DNA of 64,000 bases from Nocardioides jiangsuensis (GTDB lineage: Bacteria > Actinomycetota > Actinomycetes > Propionibacteriales > Nocardioidaceae): assembly GCF_019679455.1 (NCBI RefSeq), contig NZ_JAIEZQ010000001.1, forward strand, positions 1,364,001 through 1,428,000, in the 5' to 3' direction. How positions within the stretch are numbered: the first letter of the stretch is position 1; every line of letters starts with the position of its first letter. The position numbers and the translations under genes were made by a program. The notes under the pieces are model-generated. The model was given only the letters and a program-made list of their open reading frames with translations, did no database searches and was not told the DNA's origin. Positions 50,769 through 60,297 of this stretch are shown one piece after another.

Positions 50769-51773
50769 TCAGGCGTCGAAGGGCTGCGGCACCCCGGCCG
50801 CGGACACCATCCACCAGAATCCGCCGAGCCCGGTCTCCTCGGTCAGCTCCGCGGCCTCGCCGGCGCGCGAGAGCGACGCGACGTAGCCGGCCGGGTCGGT
50901 GCCGGCCAGCGCGAGGTCGGGGCGCCGCCCGGAGACCCCGAGGGCGCGCAGCGCGTCGGCCTGCCGGAGCAGCCGGGCGTCCGTCCGCCCGGCCACCGAG
51001 TCCACCGCGACGTGGGCGGTGACGTCGCGCGACCCGTCCGGGAGCACGTCCACCTCCGTCCCGCGCAGGTAGGAGCGGAGCGAACCGTACGGCGGCCGGT
51101 CCGGCGCGGTGTGGCCGTAGTCCACCGCCACCGCGAGCCCGTGCCGCACCCGTCGTACGACGTCGGCCCAGGCGGCGTCCCGGGTGGTGCCGACCTCCGC
51201 GCGGGCACCCGGCTCCCGCGAGCCCAGGGGCCACCACTGCTCGCACCAGGCCGCGAGCGACGCCGGCACGGAACGGTCCGCCAGGGAGGCGCCGAGGCTC
51301 TCCGCGCCGGTGGCCGGGTCGACGTGCACCACGCGCGGGACGCCCCTCGGGTCGACCTCGACCACGTGGCAGGGGATGTTGTCGAGCCACTCGTTGGCCA
51401 CCATCAGCCCGTCCACGGACTCGGGCAGCGCCGGCGTCCAGTCCACCGCCGCGGGCAGCTCCTCGGGGCGTCGGGCGACCTCGACCCCGAGCAGGGTCAG
51501 CGACGGGTCGATCCGGTGCATCTCGGCGAGCAGCTCGCCGCGGCCGGCGCCCACGTCGACGACCGTGTCCAGGCCGGCCCGGCGGACCAGCTCGACCAGC
51601 GAGGCGGCGAACAGCGGGGAGGCGTGCACGGAGGTGCGGAAGTGCGCCGACGGCGACTCGCGGCGGAAGAAGCCCGCCGGACCGTAGAGCGCCGCGTCCC
51701 AGGCGTTCTTCCACGCCGGGTCCGAGGTCGGCGGCGGCATGGCGGGCATCCCGAGGGACGTCAGGCTGGTCAT
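50769..51773 (-). CDS. MidA/NDUFAF7-like SAM-dependent methyltransferase
   Basis: A 334-aa class I methyltransferase of the MidA/NDUFAF7 family. It has the N-terminal YGPAGFFRRESPSAHFRTS signature (about 30-48), the SAM loop TVVDVGAGRGELL (about 69-81), ANEWLDNIPCHVVE and VAVDYGHT. NDUFAF7 symmetrically dimethylates an arginine of the NuoD homologue NDUFS2 during complex I assembly. A nuoD-like gene on the same strand lies 4 kb away. The target in bacteria is an inference. Confidence 0.87.
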   Translation of the reverse strand: MTSLTSLGMPAMPPPTSDPAWKNAWDAALYGPAGFFRRESPSAHFRTSVHASPLFAASLVELVRRAGLDTVVDVGAGRGELLAEMHRIDPSLTLLGVEVARRPEELPAAVDWTPALPESVDGLMVANEWLDNIPCHVVEVDPRGVPRVVHVDPATGAESLGASLADRSVPASLAAWCEQWWPLGSREPGARAEVGTTRDAAWADVVRRVRHGLAVAVDYGHTAPDRPPYGSLRSYLRGTEVDVLPDGSRDVTAHVAVDSVAGRTDARLLRQADALRALGVSGRRPDLALAGTDPAGYVASLSRAGEAAELTEETGLGGFWWMVSAAGVPQPFDA

Positions 51774-51936
51774 GCGGTCAGGTTAACCGGGGCAGCCCTG
51801 CGGGTATGTGCTGTGACGGAGCCCACGCGAGAGCCGGGTTCCGGCCCCCCTGGCGCGAGCGTACGCTCGTCCTGCACGAGCCCAGCAGAACGTCCGGTAC
51901 CCCGAAGGCAGGGGACTGGAACGAAAGGTGAGTTCG
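51774..51936 (+). promoter_or_regulatory. Divergent promoter region with 14-bp palindrome
   Basis: CGAGCGTACGCTCG at 51856-51869 is a perfect palindrome. It contains TACGCT (51862-51867), a possible -10 for the CoA/NAD operon, so a bound protein would block the promoter. AAAGGTGA five bases before the ATG at 51937 is the ribosome site. Confidence 0.5.
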
Positions 51937-52824
51937 ATGACCCGTATCGGGGTTGTTGGTGCCGGTCGTGTCGGCGCCGTCCTCGCGGCCGCACTGCGCG
52001 CCGCAGGCCACGAGATCGTGGCCGCCGCCGGTGAGTCATCGGCCTCGCGTACCCGCATCGAGACGCTGCTCCCCGGCGTCCCCGTGCTCAAGCCGACCGC
52101 CGTCGCCCGCGCGTGCGACCTGCTGCTGCTCACGGTCCCCGACGACATGCTCGACAACGTCGTGAACATGCTCAGCGCCAGCGGCGCGATCCGGCGCGGC
52201 CAGTACGTCGCGCACACCTCGGGTCGGCACGGCCTCGCCGTGCTCGGACCGGCCGCCGACCGGGGCGCCCACGTGCTGGCCCTGCACCCGGCCATGACGT
52301 TCACCGGCACCGACGTCGACCTGGCCCGCCTGGACGGGTGCGTCTTCGGGGTCACCGCCCCCACCGACACCCGGGAGCTCGTCGAGACCCTGGTCGCCGA
52401 CCTCGGCGGCGTGCCGATGTGGGTACCCGAGGAGCGGCGCACCCTCTACCACGCCGGCCTCGCCCACGGTGCCAACCACCTCGTCACCCTCGTCGCCCAG
52501 GCGATGGACCTGCTCCGCGCCTCGGGCGCCGAGGACCCCGCGGCGACGCTGCGCCCGCTGCTCACCGCGGCCCTCGACAACGTCCTCTCCTACGGCGACG
52601 CGGCGCTGACCGGGCCCATCGTGCGCGGCGACGTCAACACCGTCCGGGCCCACCTCGTCGACATCGCCACCAGCTCGCCGTCGACGCTCGAGTCGTACGT
52701 CGCCATGGCGCGGGCCACCGCGAACCGGGCGGTCCTCGACGGTCGGCTGCTGCCGATCCGCGCCGCGAAGCTCGTCGGCATCCTCAACGACGCGCTCACC
52801 GAGCACCGACGGGCCCACGCGTGA
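51937..52824 (+). CDS. Rossmann-like DUF2520 protein, candidate ketopantoate reductase
   Basis: A 295-aa oxidoreductase. The N-terminal NAD(P) motif is [18 protein letters not shown], followed by [11 protein letters not shown], and the DUF2520 half contains [10 protein letters not shown] and [19 protein letters not shown]. Family members often precede panC and panD, and a role as ketopantoate reductase has been proposed for that arrangement. I chose ATG 51937 because the GTG at 51928 lies inside the Shine-Dalgarno sequence. The stop overlaps panC (GTGA). Confidence 0.85.
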   Translation: MTRIGVVGAGRVGAVLAAALRAAGHEIVAAAGESSASRTRIETLLPGVPVLKPTAVARACDLLLLTVPDDMLDNVVNMLSASGAIRRGQYVAHTSGRHGLAVLGPAADRGAHVLALHPAMTFTGTDVDLARLDGCVFGVTAPTDTRELVETLVADLGGVPMWVPEERRTLYHAGLAHGANHLVTLVAQAMDLLRASGAEDPAATLRPLLTAALDNVLSYGDAALTGPIVRGDVNTVRAHLVDIATSSPSTLESYVAMARATANRAVLDGRLLPIRAAKLVGILNDALTEHRRAHA

Positions 52825-53735
52825 CCGCCTTCCCCCAGGCCGGTCCCCGCCGGCCGGTCGTCGCGGAGACCCGCGCCGAGCTCGGCGAGGCCCTCGCCGC
52901 CGTCCGCGCCCGCGGCGGGAAGGTGGCGTTCGTGCCCACCATGGGCGCGCTGCACGAGGGTCACGCGACGCTGGTCCGCGAGGCCGCCTCCCGGACCGGC
53001 GGCACCGACGCGGTCGTGGTGTCGATCTTCGTCAACCCGATGCAGTTCGGTCCCCACGAGGACCTCGACCGATACCCGCGGACCTTCGACACCGACCTCG
53101 AGGTGTGCGCCGCCGAGGGGGTCGACGTGGTCTTCGCGCCGTCCGTCGACGAGGTCTACCCGGGCGGCGAGCCGCAGGTGACCGTCGAGCCCGGACCGCT
53201 CGCGGAGGTGCTCGAGGGCCGGACCCGGCCCACGCACTTCCGGGGCGTGCTCACCGTGGTCGCCAAGCTCTTCGGCCTGGTCCGCCCCGACCTGGCGTTC
53301 TTCGGCCAGAAGGACTACCAGCAGCTGGTGCTGATCCGCCGGATGGTGGCCGACCTGTGCATGGGCATCGACGTCGTCGGGGTCGAGACGGTGCGCGAGC
53401 ACGACGGGCTCGCCCTGTCCTCGCGCAACCGCTACCTCGACGAGGAGCAGCGCGTCCTCGCGCTCGGCCTCGTGCGGGCCCTCCGCGCCGGCGCCGAGGC
53501 AGGGGCCGGCGGCCCCGCGCACGCGCTGGCGGCGGCGCGCGCCGTACTCCAGGACTCGCCCGGGGTCGCCCTGGACTACCTCGAGCTGACCGCGCCCGAC
53601 CTGGGCCCGGCGCCGGACGAGGGGGAGGCCCGGCTGCTCATCGCGGCCCGGGTCGGCAGCACACGCCTCATCGACAACACGCCCCTGTGCCTGGGGCGCG
53701 CTGGGCACCACCACGAACGAGCAGGGAGCAGCTGA
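52821..53735 (+). CDS. panC: Pantothenate synthetase
   Basis: A 304-aa PanC joining pantoate and beta-alanine with ATP. Signature blocks are [16 protein letters not shown] (about 38-53), [30 protein letters not shown] and ALSSRNRYL (KMSKS-like region). GTG start overlapping the upstream stop. The last about 25 residues are a family-variable tail. The stop overlaps the panD ATG by one base. Confidence 0.96.
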   Translation: MTAFPQAGPRRPVVAETRAELGEALAAVRARGGKVAFVPTMGALHEGHATLVREAASRTGGTDAVVVSIFVNPMQFGPHEDLDRYPRTFDTDLEVCAAEGVDVVFAPSVDEVYPGGEPQVTVEPGPLAEVLEGRTRPTHFRGVLTVVAKLFGLVRPDLAFFGQKDYQQLVLIRRMVADLCMGIDVVGVETVREHDGLALSSRNRYLDEEQRVLALGLVRALRAGAEAGAGGPAHALAAARAVLQDSPGVALDYLELTAPDLGPAPDEGEARLLIAARVGSTRLIDNTPLCLGRAGHHHERAGSS

Positions 53736-54160
53736 TGTTGCGCACCATGATGAAGAGCAAGATCCACCGCGCGACGGTGACGCAGGCAGACCTGCACTAC
53801 GTCGGGTCGGTGACCGTCGACGAGGACCTCCTCGACGCCGCCGACCTGCTGCCCGGCGAGCTCGTGCACATCGTCGACATCACCAACGGCGCCCGCCTGG
53901 AGACCTACACGATCGCCGGCGAGCGCGGCTCGGGCGTGATCGGCATCAACGGGGCCGCCGCGCGCCTGGTGCAGCCCGGCGACCTGGTCATCCTCATCGC
54001 CTACGGGCAGATGGAGACCGCCGAGGCGCGCGACTTCGTGCCCAGCGTGGTCTTCGTCGACGCCGACAACCGGGTGGTCCGCACCGGCACCGACCCGGCC
54101 GAGGCGCTGCCCGGCACCGGCCTGCTCCGCGGAGACCTCACCTACTCCGGCGCCCGGTGA
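53735..54160 (+). CDS. panD: Aspartate 1-decarboxylase
   Basis: A 141-aa pyruvoyl enzyme making beta-alanine from aspartate. The self-cleavage site is Gly24-Ser25 in HYVGSVTVD, which yields the pyruvoyl group. GIYNGAA-type segment is GINGAAARL, then [16 protein letters not shown] precedes the ATG. It supplies the second substrate for PanC, encoded directly upstream. Confidence 0.97.
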   Translation: MLRTMMKSKIHRATVTQADLHYVGSVTVDEDLLDAADLLPGELVHIVDITNGARLETYTIAGERGSGVIGINGAAARLVQPGDLVILIAYGQMETAEARDFVPSVVFVDADNRVVRTGTDPAEALPGTGLLRGDLTYSGAR

Positions 54161-54173
54161 GCGACCGGCGCGC

Positions 54174-55862
54174 ATGAGGACCGGGGCCGTCCTCCCAGAA
54201 CGCCTCGAGGCCCCGCCTCCTGGCTGGACGACGGACGCCGACGTGGTCGTGATCGGCTCCGGCATCGCGGGCCTCAACGGAGCGCTCCGGATCCGCTCGG
54301 CCGTGCCCGGCAGCCGGGTCCTCGTGGTCACCAAGGACCTCCTCTCCGCCGGGTCGACCACCTGGGCCCAGGGCGGGATCGCCGCAGCACTCGGGCCGGA
54401 GGACACCCCCGAGCAGCACCTGCACGACACCCTGGTCGCCGGTGCCGGCCTCTGCGACGTGGAGGCGGTCCGCACCCTCGTCACCGAGGGTCCGGAGGCG
54501 GTCCGGGCGCTCATCGACCTGGGCACCGAGTTCGACCAGACCCCCGCCGGCGAGCTGTCGCTCACCCGGGAGGGCGGGCACCTCCGGCGGCGCGTGCTCC
54601 ACGCGGGGGGCGACGCCACTGGCGCCGAGATCCAGCGCGCCCTGGTGGCGGCGGTGGCCGCAGAACCCGGCATCACGGTCATCGAGCACGCCCTGGCGCT
54701 CGACCTCGAGCTGGCCTCCGACGGCGCGGTGGCCGGGGTGACCCTGCATGTGATGGGCGAGGGCCAGGAGGAGGGGGTCGGGGCGGTCCGCTGCCGCGCG
54801 GTGGTGCTGGCCAGCGGTGGCATGGGCCAGGTCTACGCGGCGACCACGAACCCGCCGGTCTCCACCGGTGACGGGATGGCCCTCGCGCTGCGGGCGGGGG
54901 CGGTCCTGCGGGACCTCGAGTTCGTGCAGTTCCACCCGACCGTGATGTGGCTGGGGGAGGAGTCCTCGGGGCAGCAGCCGCTGATCTCGGAGGCGGTGCG
55001 CGGCGAGGGCGCCTTCCTTGTGGACCACGCCGGCGCGCGGATCATGGAGGGCGTCCACCCGCTGGCCGACCTCGCGCCCCGCGACGTCGTGGCCAAGGCG
55101 CTCATGCGCCGGATGCGGGAGACCCACCGGCCGCACGTGTGGCTCGACGCGCGGCACTTCGGCGCCGAGAAGTGGGCCAGCCGCTTCCCGACCGTCCTCG
55201 CCTCCTGCCGCGACCACGGGATCGACCCGGTCACCGACCTGATCCCCGTGGCACCGGCCTGCCACTACGCGTCGGGCGGGGTCGCGACCGACCTCGACGG
55301 CCGGTCCTCGGTCCCGGGGCTCTACGCCTGCGGGGAGGTGGCCTGCTCCGGGGTCCACGGCGCGAACCGGCTGGCGTCGAACTCCCTGCTCGAGGGGCTG
55401 GTGTTCTCCCGGCGGATCGCCGCCGCCGTGGCGCGCGACCTCCCGCCCGCCCAGGAGCCGGCCGCCGACCGCCGTACCCGGGGGCTGGTGCCCGCGGTCG
55501 TCGCTTCCGCGGTGCAGGACGTCATGACGCGGTACGCCGGGGTGCTCCGCTCCGACGAGGGGCTGCGCGAGGCCGCGCGGGACCTCGGGGGGCTCGCGGT
55601 GACGCCGGAGGGCTCGACCCCCGGGACCGCGTCCTGGCGGGCCACGAACCTGCTCACGGTGGCGAGCGCGCTCGTCGAGGCCGCGCGGACCCGGGAGGAG
55701 ACGCGGGGTTCGCACTGGCGCGAGGACTTCCCCGAGACCGACGACGCGGCCTGGTCCGGGCACCTCGACGTCCGCATGGAGCCCGGCGGCCGGCTGTGCC
55801 TGGACTACCTGCCCGGGACGGAGCCCCCGCCCCGGGCCCCCATGGCAGGATCGCGACCGTGA
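54174..55862 (+). CDS. nadB: L-aspartate oxidase
   Basis: A 562-aa FAD enzyme oxidizing L-aspartate to iminoaspartate for NAD synthesis. VVVIGSGIAGLNGAL is at about residues 24-38, and STTWAQGGIAAA follows. FHPTVMW, ISEAVRGEGAFLVD, CHYASGGV and GANRLASNSLLEGLVF are the succinate-dehydrogenase-like blocks. It starts 13 nt after panD. The partner quinolinate synthase gene nadA is not in the window. Its stop overlaps nadC (GTGA). Confidence 0.95.
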   Translation: MRTGAVLPERLEAPPPGWTTDADVVVIGSGIAGLNGALRIRSAVPGSRVLVVTKDLLSAGSTTWAQGGIAAALGPEDTPEQHLHDTLVAGAGLCDVEAVRTLVTEGPEAVRALIDLGTEFDQTPAGELSLTREGGHLRRRVLHAGGDATGAEIQRALVAAVAAEPGITVIEHALALDLELASDGAVAGVTLHVMGEGQEEGVGAVRCRAVVLASGGMGQVYAATTNPPVSTGDGMALALRAGAVLRDLEFVQFHPTVMWLGEESSGQQPLISEAVRGEGAFLVDHAGARIMEGVHPLADLAPRDVVAKALMRRMRETHRPHVWLDARHFGAEKWASRFPTVLASCRDHGIDPVTDLIPVAPACHYASGGVATDLDGRSSVPGLYACGEVACSGVHGANRLASNSLLEGLVFSRRIAAAVARDLPPAQEPAADRRTRGLVPAVVASAVQDVMTRYAGVLRSDEGLREAARDLGGLAVTPEGSTPGTASWRATNLLTVASALVEAARTREETRGSHWREDFPETDDAAWSGHLDVRMEPGGRLCLDYLPGTEPPPRAPMAGSRP

Positions 55863-56842
55863 CCATCGCCCGCACGCCGTTCCCCGACCTGCCCACGGCG
55901 CTGGTCACCGAGCTCGCCGACGCCGGGCTCGACCCGCGCAGGGTGTACGACGACGTGGTGGCCGCGGTCGACGAGGACCTGCCGGGCGACGACGTCACCA
56001 CGGAGGCCACCGTCCCCGCCGACAGCGTGGCCTGGGCCGACCTCGTGGCGCGCGCCGACGGGACCGTGTGCGGCACCGCGGTCGCCGAGCTCGTGCTCCG
56101 CTTCGTCGCCGGGGACGACCTCGGGGTCGAGCGGCGGGTCCGCGACGGCGAGCGGGTCGCCCGCGGCGACGTCGTGCTGAGCGTGCACGGCCCGGTCGGC
56201 CTGCTGCTCACCGCCGAGCGCACCGCGCTGAACTACCTGGGCCACCTGTCCGGGGTCGCCACGGCCACCGCGACCTGGGTCCGCGCCCTCGCCGACACCG
56301 CCGCGCAGGTGCGCGACACCCGCAAGACCGTCCCGCACCTGCGGGCCCTCGAGAAGTACGCCGTGCGCTGCGGCGGCGGGGTGAACCACCGCGGCTCGCT
56401 GTCGGACCAGGCACTGGTCAAGGACAACCACGTGCTCGCCGCCGGCGGGGCGGTGGAGGCGTTCGAGGCGGTACGGCGCCGCTACCCGACCGTCCCGGTG
56501 CAGATCGAGGTGACCTCGCTGGAGCAGCTCACCGACCTGCTCGCGGCCGGCGCCGACTCGGTGCTGCTCGACAACATGGACTGCGACGAGATGCGCGAGG
56601 CCGTGGCGGTCAACGCCGGGCGCGCGAAGCTCGAGGCGTCCGGCGGGCTCACCATCGAGCGCGCCCGCGAGGTCGCCCTGACCGGGGTCGACTACCTCGC
56701 GGTGGGCGCGCTGACCCACTCCGCGCGGGTGCTCGACATCGCGATGGACCTGCGCGTCGGCACGGGGCGCCCGGACGCGGGGCGCCCGGACGCGGGTCCC
56801 TCGGGCGCCGGCGGCGCGGCCGCCGTACCCGGGGAGGCCTGA
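55859..56842 (+). CDS. nadC: Nicotinate-nucleotide pyrophosphorylase (QPRTase)
   Basis: A 327-aa quinolinate phosphoribosyltransferase producing NaMN. DEDLPGDDVTTEAT, ERTALNYLGHLSGVAT, RDTRKTVPHLRALEKYAVRCGGGVNHR (in blocks) and DSVLLDNM with SGGLT are the family landmarks. The C-terminal 30 residues carry two tandem GRPDA units, a small low-complexity tail. GTG start inside nadB's stop; its own stop overlaps coaX by one base. Confidence 0.96.
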   Translation: MTIARTPFPDLPTALVTELADAGLDPRRVYDDVVAAVDEDLPGDDVTTEATVPADSVAWADLVARADGTVCGTAVAELVLRFVAGDDLGVERRVRDGERVARGDVVLSVHGPVGLLLTAERTALNYLGHLSGVATATATWVRALADTAAQVRDTRKTVPHLRALEKYAVRCGGGVNHRGSLSDQALVKDNHVLAAGGAVEAFEAVRRRYPTVPVQIEVTSLEQLTDLLAAGADSVLLDNMDCDEMREAVAVNAGRAKLEASGGLTIERAREVALTGVDYLAVGALTHSARVLDIAMDLRVGTGRPDAGRPDAGPSGAGGAAAVPGEA

Positions 56843-57618
56843 TGCTGCTCTGCGCCGACATCGGCAACAGCCACACCACCTTCGGCCTGCTCGAGGGCGG
56901 CGACGTCCTCGACCACTGGCGGGTGGCCACCGACGAGCGCCGGACCGCCGACGAGTGGGCGGTGCTGATCAAGAGCCTGCTCGCCGACTCCGCGGTGCCC
57001 GGGGCGCTGCGCGGCGTCGCGGTCTGCTCCACGGTCCCGTCGGTCCTGCACGAGTGGCGCGAGATGCTGCGCGGCTACTTCGGCGACGTCCCGCACGTCG
57101 TGGTCGAGCCCGGTGTGCGCACCGGGGTGCCGGTGCTGATGGACAACCCGCGCGAGGTCGGCTCGGACCGGATCATCAACGCGCTCGCCGCCGCCCACCT
57201 GTACGACGGCCCGTCGATCGTCGTCGACTTCGGCACCGCCACCACCTTCGACGTGGTGAGCGCGAAGGGGGAGTACGTCGGCGGCGCGATCGCGCCCGGC
57301 ATCGAGATCTCGCTCGAGGCCCTCGGCCGCCGCGGTGCGCAGCTGCGGTCGGTCGAGCTGCTCCGGCCGCGCAGCGTGATCGCGAAGAACACCGTCGAGG
57401 CCCTCCAGTCCGGGGTGCTCTACGGCTTCGCCAGCCAGGTCGACGGGATCGTGACCCGGATGGTCGCCGAGCTGCGCCGCGACCTCGCCGACGTCACCGT
57501 GATCGCCACCGGCGGGCTCGCCCCGCTCGTGGTCGAGGAGTGCGCCACCTTTACCGAGCACCAGCCCTGGCTCACCCTGCTCGGCCTCGAGCTCGTGTTC
57601 ACCCGCAACCAGACCTGA
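56842..57618 (+). CDS. coaX: Type III pantothenate kinase
   Basis: A 258-aa ASKHA-fold CoaX that phosphorylates pantothenate, the product of the PanC reaction encoded upstream. The phosphate-binding CADIGNSHTTFGL is at residues 4-16, the pantothenate site in NPREVGSDRIINALAA, and VDFGTATTFDVV and GGAIAPGIEIS follow. One-base overlap with nadC (TGATG). Last gene of the CoA/NAD operon. Confidence 0.95.
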   Translation: MLLCADIGNSHTTFGLLEGGDVLDHWRVATDERRTADEWAVLIKSLLADSAVPGALRGVAVCSTVPSVLHEWREMLRGYFGDVPHVVVEPGVRTGVPVLMDNPREVGSDRIINALAAAHLYDGPSIVVDFGTATTFDVVSAKGEYVGGAIAPGIEISLEALGRRGAQLRSVELLRPRSVIAKNTVEALQSGVLYGFASQVDGIVTRMVAELRRDLADVTVIATGGLAPLVVEECATFTEHQPWLTLLGLELVFTRNQT

Positions 57619-57645
57619 CCCGCCCACCGCTTAGGCTTGGGCACC

Positions 57646-59175
57646 ATGACCGACCAGACGCCAGCCGTGTCCGCTGCCTCCGAGGAGGAGTCCCTCCCCG
57701 AGCAGATGCGGGTGCGGCGGGAGAAGCGCGAGCGTCTGATCGAGGCGGGCCGCAGCGCGTACCCGCTGACCGTCGAGCGCAGCCACACCCTCACCGAGAT
57801 CCGCGAGAAGTTCGACCCCCTGATGGAGCGGGGCGAGCTCGCGCCGGACACCCGCACCGGTGACCAGGTGGCCATCGCGGGCCGCGTGATCTTCCTCCGC
57901 AACACCGGCAAGCTCTGCTTCGTCCGCCTCCGTGAGGGCAACGGCACCGAGCTCCAGGTCATGCTCTCCCTCGCCGACGTCGGCCAGGAGCAGCTCGACG
58001 AGTTCAAGCACCTCGTCGACATCGGCGACCTGGTCGCGGTGCAGGGCGAGGTGATCACCAGCCGCCGCGGCGAGCTGTCCGTGCAGGTCGCCGCCTGGCA
58101 GATGGTCGCCAAGACGCTGCGCCCGCTCCCGAACGAGTACAAGCCCCTCTCCGACGAGGCCCGGGTCCGGCTCCGCTACGTCGACATGATCGTCAACCCC
58201 GAGTCCCGGTCGATCGTGCGCACCAAGGCCACCGTCCTGCGCACCCTCCGCTCCGTGCTCGACGGTCAGGACTTCGTCGAGGTCGAGACCCCGGTCCTGC
58301 AGCTGACCAACGGCGGTGCGGCGGCGCGTCCGTTCCGTACCCACCTGAACGCCTTCGACCAGCCGATGCTGCTCCGGATCGCGCTCGAGCTCGACCTGAA
58401 GAAGGCCATGATCGGCGGCGTCGACCGGGTCTACGAGATCGGCCGGACCTTCCGCAACGAGGGCCTCGACTCCACCCACGCGGCCGAGTTCTCGATGCTC
58501 GAGGCCTACCAGGCGTACGGCGACTACAACACGATGGCCGAGCTCACCCGCACGCTCGTGCTCGAGTCGGCGCGCGCGGTCGGCCGCACGGTCATCCCCG
58601 CCCGGGACGGGTCCTACATCGACCTCGAGGAGCCGTGGCGTCAGGCGACCCTGTTCGAGCTGGTCTCCGAGCGGCTCGGCGAGGAGGTCGACGTCACCAC
58701 CTCGCACGAGACCCTGACCAAGTACGCCGACCGCCACGGTGTGGAGCTCCAAGCGCACTGGAACGCCGGGGAGGTCGCGCTGGAGCTCTACGAGAAGCTC
58801 GTCGAGCACACGCTGATCAAGCCCACGTTCGTGCGTGACTACCCCGAGTCGGTCCGTCCCCTCGCCAAGCCGCACCGCGAGCACGCGGGCCTCGTCGAGG
58901 CGTGGGACCTGATCATCAACGGCATCGAGCTGGCCCCGGCCTACTCCGAGCTCAACGACCCGGTCATCCAGCGCGAGCGCCTCGTGGAGCAGTCGCTGCT
59001 CGCCGCCCAGGGCGACCCGGAGGCCATGGAGCTCGACGAGGTCTTCCTCCGGGCCATGGAGTACGGCATGCCTCCCGCCGGCGGGATGGGCATGGGCATC
59101 GACCGTCTGGTCATGCTGCTGACCGGCGTCGGGATCCGCGAGTCGATCCTCTTCCCGCTGCTGCGCCCGGAGTGA
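57646..59175 (+). CDS. lysS: Lysine-tRNA ligase, class II
   Basis: A 509-aa class II LysRS. The N-terminal OB-fold covers about 60-160, with VAIAGRVIFLRNTGKLCFVRL. Motif 2 is VYEIGRTFRNEG; motif 3 is GMGMGIDRLVMLLTG near the C-terminus. The motif-1 region reads PVLQLTNGGAAARPF. ATG 57646 is preferred over an in-frame TTG at 57637. TAGGCT ends 8 nt before the ATG, suggesting its own near-leaderless promoter although it follows coaX by 27 nt. Confidence 0.94.
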   Translation: MTDQTPAVSAASEEESLPEQMRVRREKRERLIEAGRSAYPLTVERSHTLTEIREKFDPLMERGELAPDTRTGDQVAIAGRVIFLRNTGKLCFVRLREGNGTELQVMLSLADVGQEQLDEFKHLVDIGDLVAVQGEVITSRRGELSVQVAAWQMVAKTLRPLPNEYKPLSDEARVRLRYVDMIVNPESRSIVRTKATVLRTLRSVLDGQDFVEVETPVLQLTNGGAAARPFRTHLNAFDQPMLLRIALELDLKKAMIGGVDRVYEIGRTFRNEGLDSTHAAEFSMLEAYQAYGDYNTMAELTRTLVLESARAVGRTVIPARDGSYIDLEEPWRQATLFELVSERLGEEVDVTTSHETLTKYADRHGVELQAHWNAGEVALELYEKLVEHTLIKPTFVRDYPESVRPLAKPHREHAGLVEAWDLIINGIELAPAYSELNDPVIQRERLVEQSLLAAQGDPEAMELDEVFLRAMEYGMPPAGGMGMGIDRLVMLLTGVGIRESILFPLLRPE

Positions 59176-59931
59176 CCGGCCCGGCCGGGGTCGGACGCCG
59201 TCCGTTCGGTCCCGTTCGGGTGGTTCGTGGGGGTCGGCGGACCTGACAGGTCCAGACACCTCGCGGGACGAGTCCGGCGGTTTCTCGGCATGCGCCGGCA
59301 AGCGGCGTCCCCGCGCGTCTTCCGGGGCGTCCGCGGACGTCCCGGGACGGTCGGAGGGGGAGCCGGTGGGACGGTTCCCCCGGGGGCGCGGGAAACAGCC
59401 GGGGGGACCCGCGGGAAACGGCCCGCGCTCGACGGTGCGGACCACGGCGGGGACTCTTCCGCCGCGCTCGTCGTACGAATGCGGACCGTCGAGAAAATAG
59501 CGCCGCGATCCGCGTCCGGGTGTCGAAAGCCGCTAAACGCGGGGGTCGACAGCCGCATTCGGCGACAGCCGAAATGTGTACCAGGCAAACAAGGTCGGGC
59601 GCTTTCCCGGGCGAGATGTCGTGCAGGAAATCACGACGGTCCGGCGGATCGCCCACACCTGCCCGGGCTCGGCAGCGTGCCCGGCTCCGCACGCCGCAGG
59701 GTGATATCCGGTTCGCGGGTCCTCGACGGCGGAGGCGGCACGACGCGGCATTCGGCGAATGCGCTCGCCCGTCGGGTGGACGGCAATCGCGCCGACCCGT
59801 CCGACCGGTGGAATGCTGCGGTAATGACCGTCGGCTAATCGTGGAAAGGGTATGTTCATTCCAGCGGATATGTTTTCCGGTACTTCCGTGGAATCGACAC
59901 CTCGATGATGCAGGAAAGGCCAGGCACAGGA
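59176..59931. other. Gene-free region between lysS and lsr2
   Basis: I see no convincing gene in these 756 nt; open frames on both strands lack motifs and normal amino-acid composition. The first 300 nt are very GC-rich. From about 59480 the GC falls, and near the lsr2 start there are two TATGTT-containing repeats (59851 and 59869). GCATTC-GGC-GAATGC near 59750 is a small inverted repeat. This looks like the long promoter/leader of lsr2. Confidence 0.6.
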
Positions 59932-60267
59932 ATGGCACAGCGAGTGAACGTAATCCTCGTCGACGACCTCGACGGCAGCGACGCGACCGAGACCGTCACC
60001 TTCGGGATCGACGGGGTCGACTACGAGATCGACCTGAACGACGCCCACGCGGCCACGCTGCGCGAGGCCTTCTCCGCCTACGTCGAGGCCGGCCGCCGTG
60101 TCGGGGGCCGTCGCCGCAGCAAGGGGCAGCGCGCCTCCGGAGGGGCCGCGGCAGGGGGCACCAGCGCCGCGGACATCCGTGCCTGGGCGCGGGAGAACGG
60201 GTACGACGTGCCGGAGCGCGGCCGCGTCTCCGCCGAGGTGCGCGAGGCGTACGCCGCCGCGCACTGA
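59932..60267 (+). CDS. lsr2: Lsr2 nucleoid-associated protein
   Basis: A 111-aa Lsr2, the actinobacterial H-NS-like silencer of AT-rich DNA. The N-terminal dimerisation domain begins MAQRVNVILVDDLDGS and contains VTFGIDGVDYEIDL. The C-terminal DNA-binding helices include ADIRAWARENGYDVPERGRVSAEV, with the AT-hook-like RGR. I chose the ATG at 59932 because family members start MAQ(K/R)V; an in-frame ATG at 59905 is possible. A UUCG-type terminator follows. Confidence 0.96.
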   Translation: MAQRVNVILVDDLDGSDATETVTFGIDGVDYEIDLNDAHAATLREAFSAYVEAGRRVGGRRRSKGQRASGGAAAGGTSAADIRAWARENGYDVPERGRVSAEVREAYAAAH

Positions 60268-60280
60268 ACGCCCGGCTCAA

Positions 60281-60296
60281 GCCCGCTTCGGCGGGC
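60281..60296 (+). terminator. lsr2 terminator
   Basis: GCCCGC-TTCG-GCGGGC is a 6-bp stem with a UUCG tetraloop, followed by GTTC. An alternative longer pairing uses AACGCCCG at 60267-60274 with CGGGCGTT. Confidence 0.75.
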
Positions 60297-60297
60297 G

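Noticed and set aside
59227-59838. Plus- and minus-strand open frames in the lysS-lsr2 gap
   Set aside because: Arg/Gly/Pro-rich composition, no motif, no ribosome site, and both strands are equally open.
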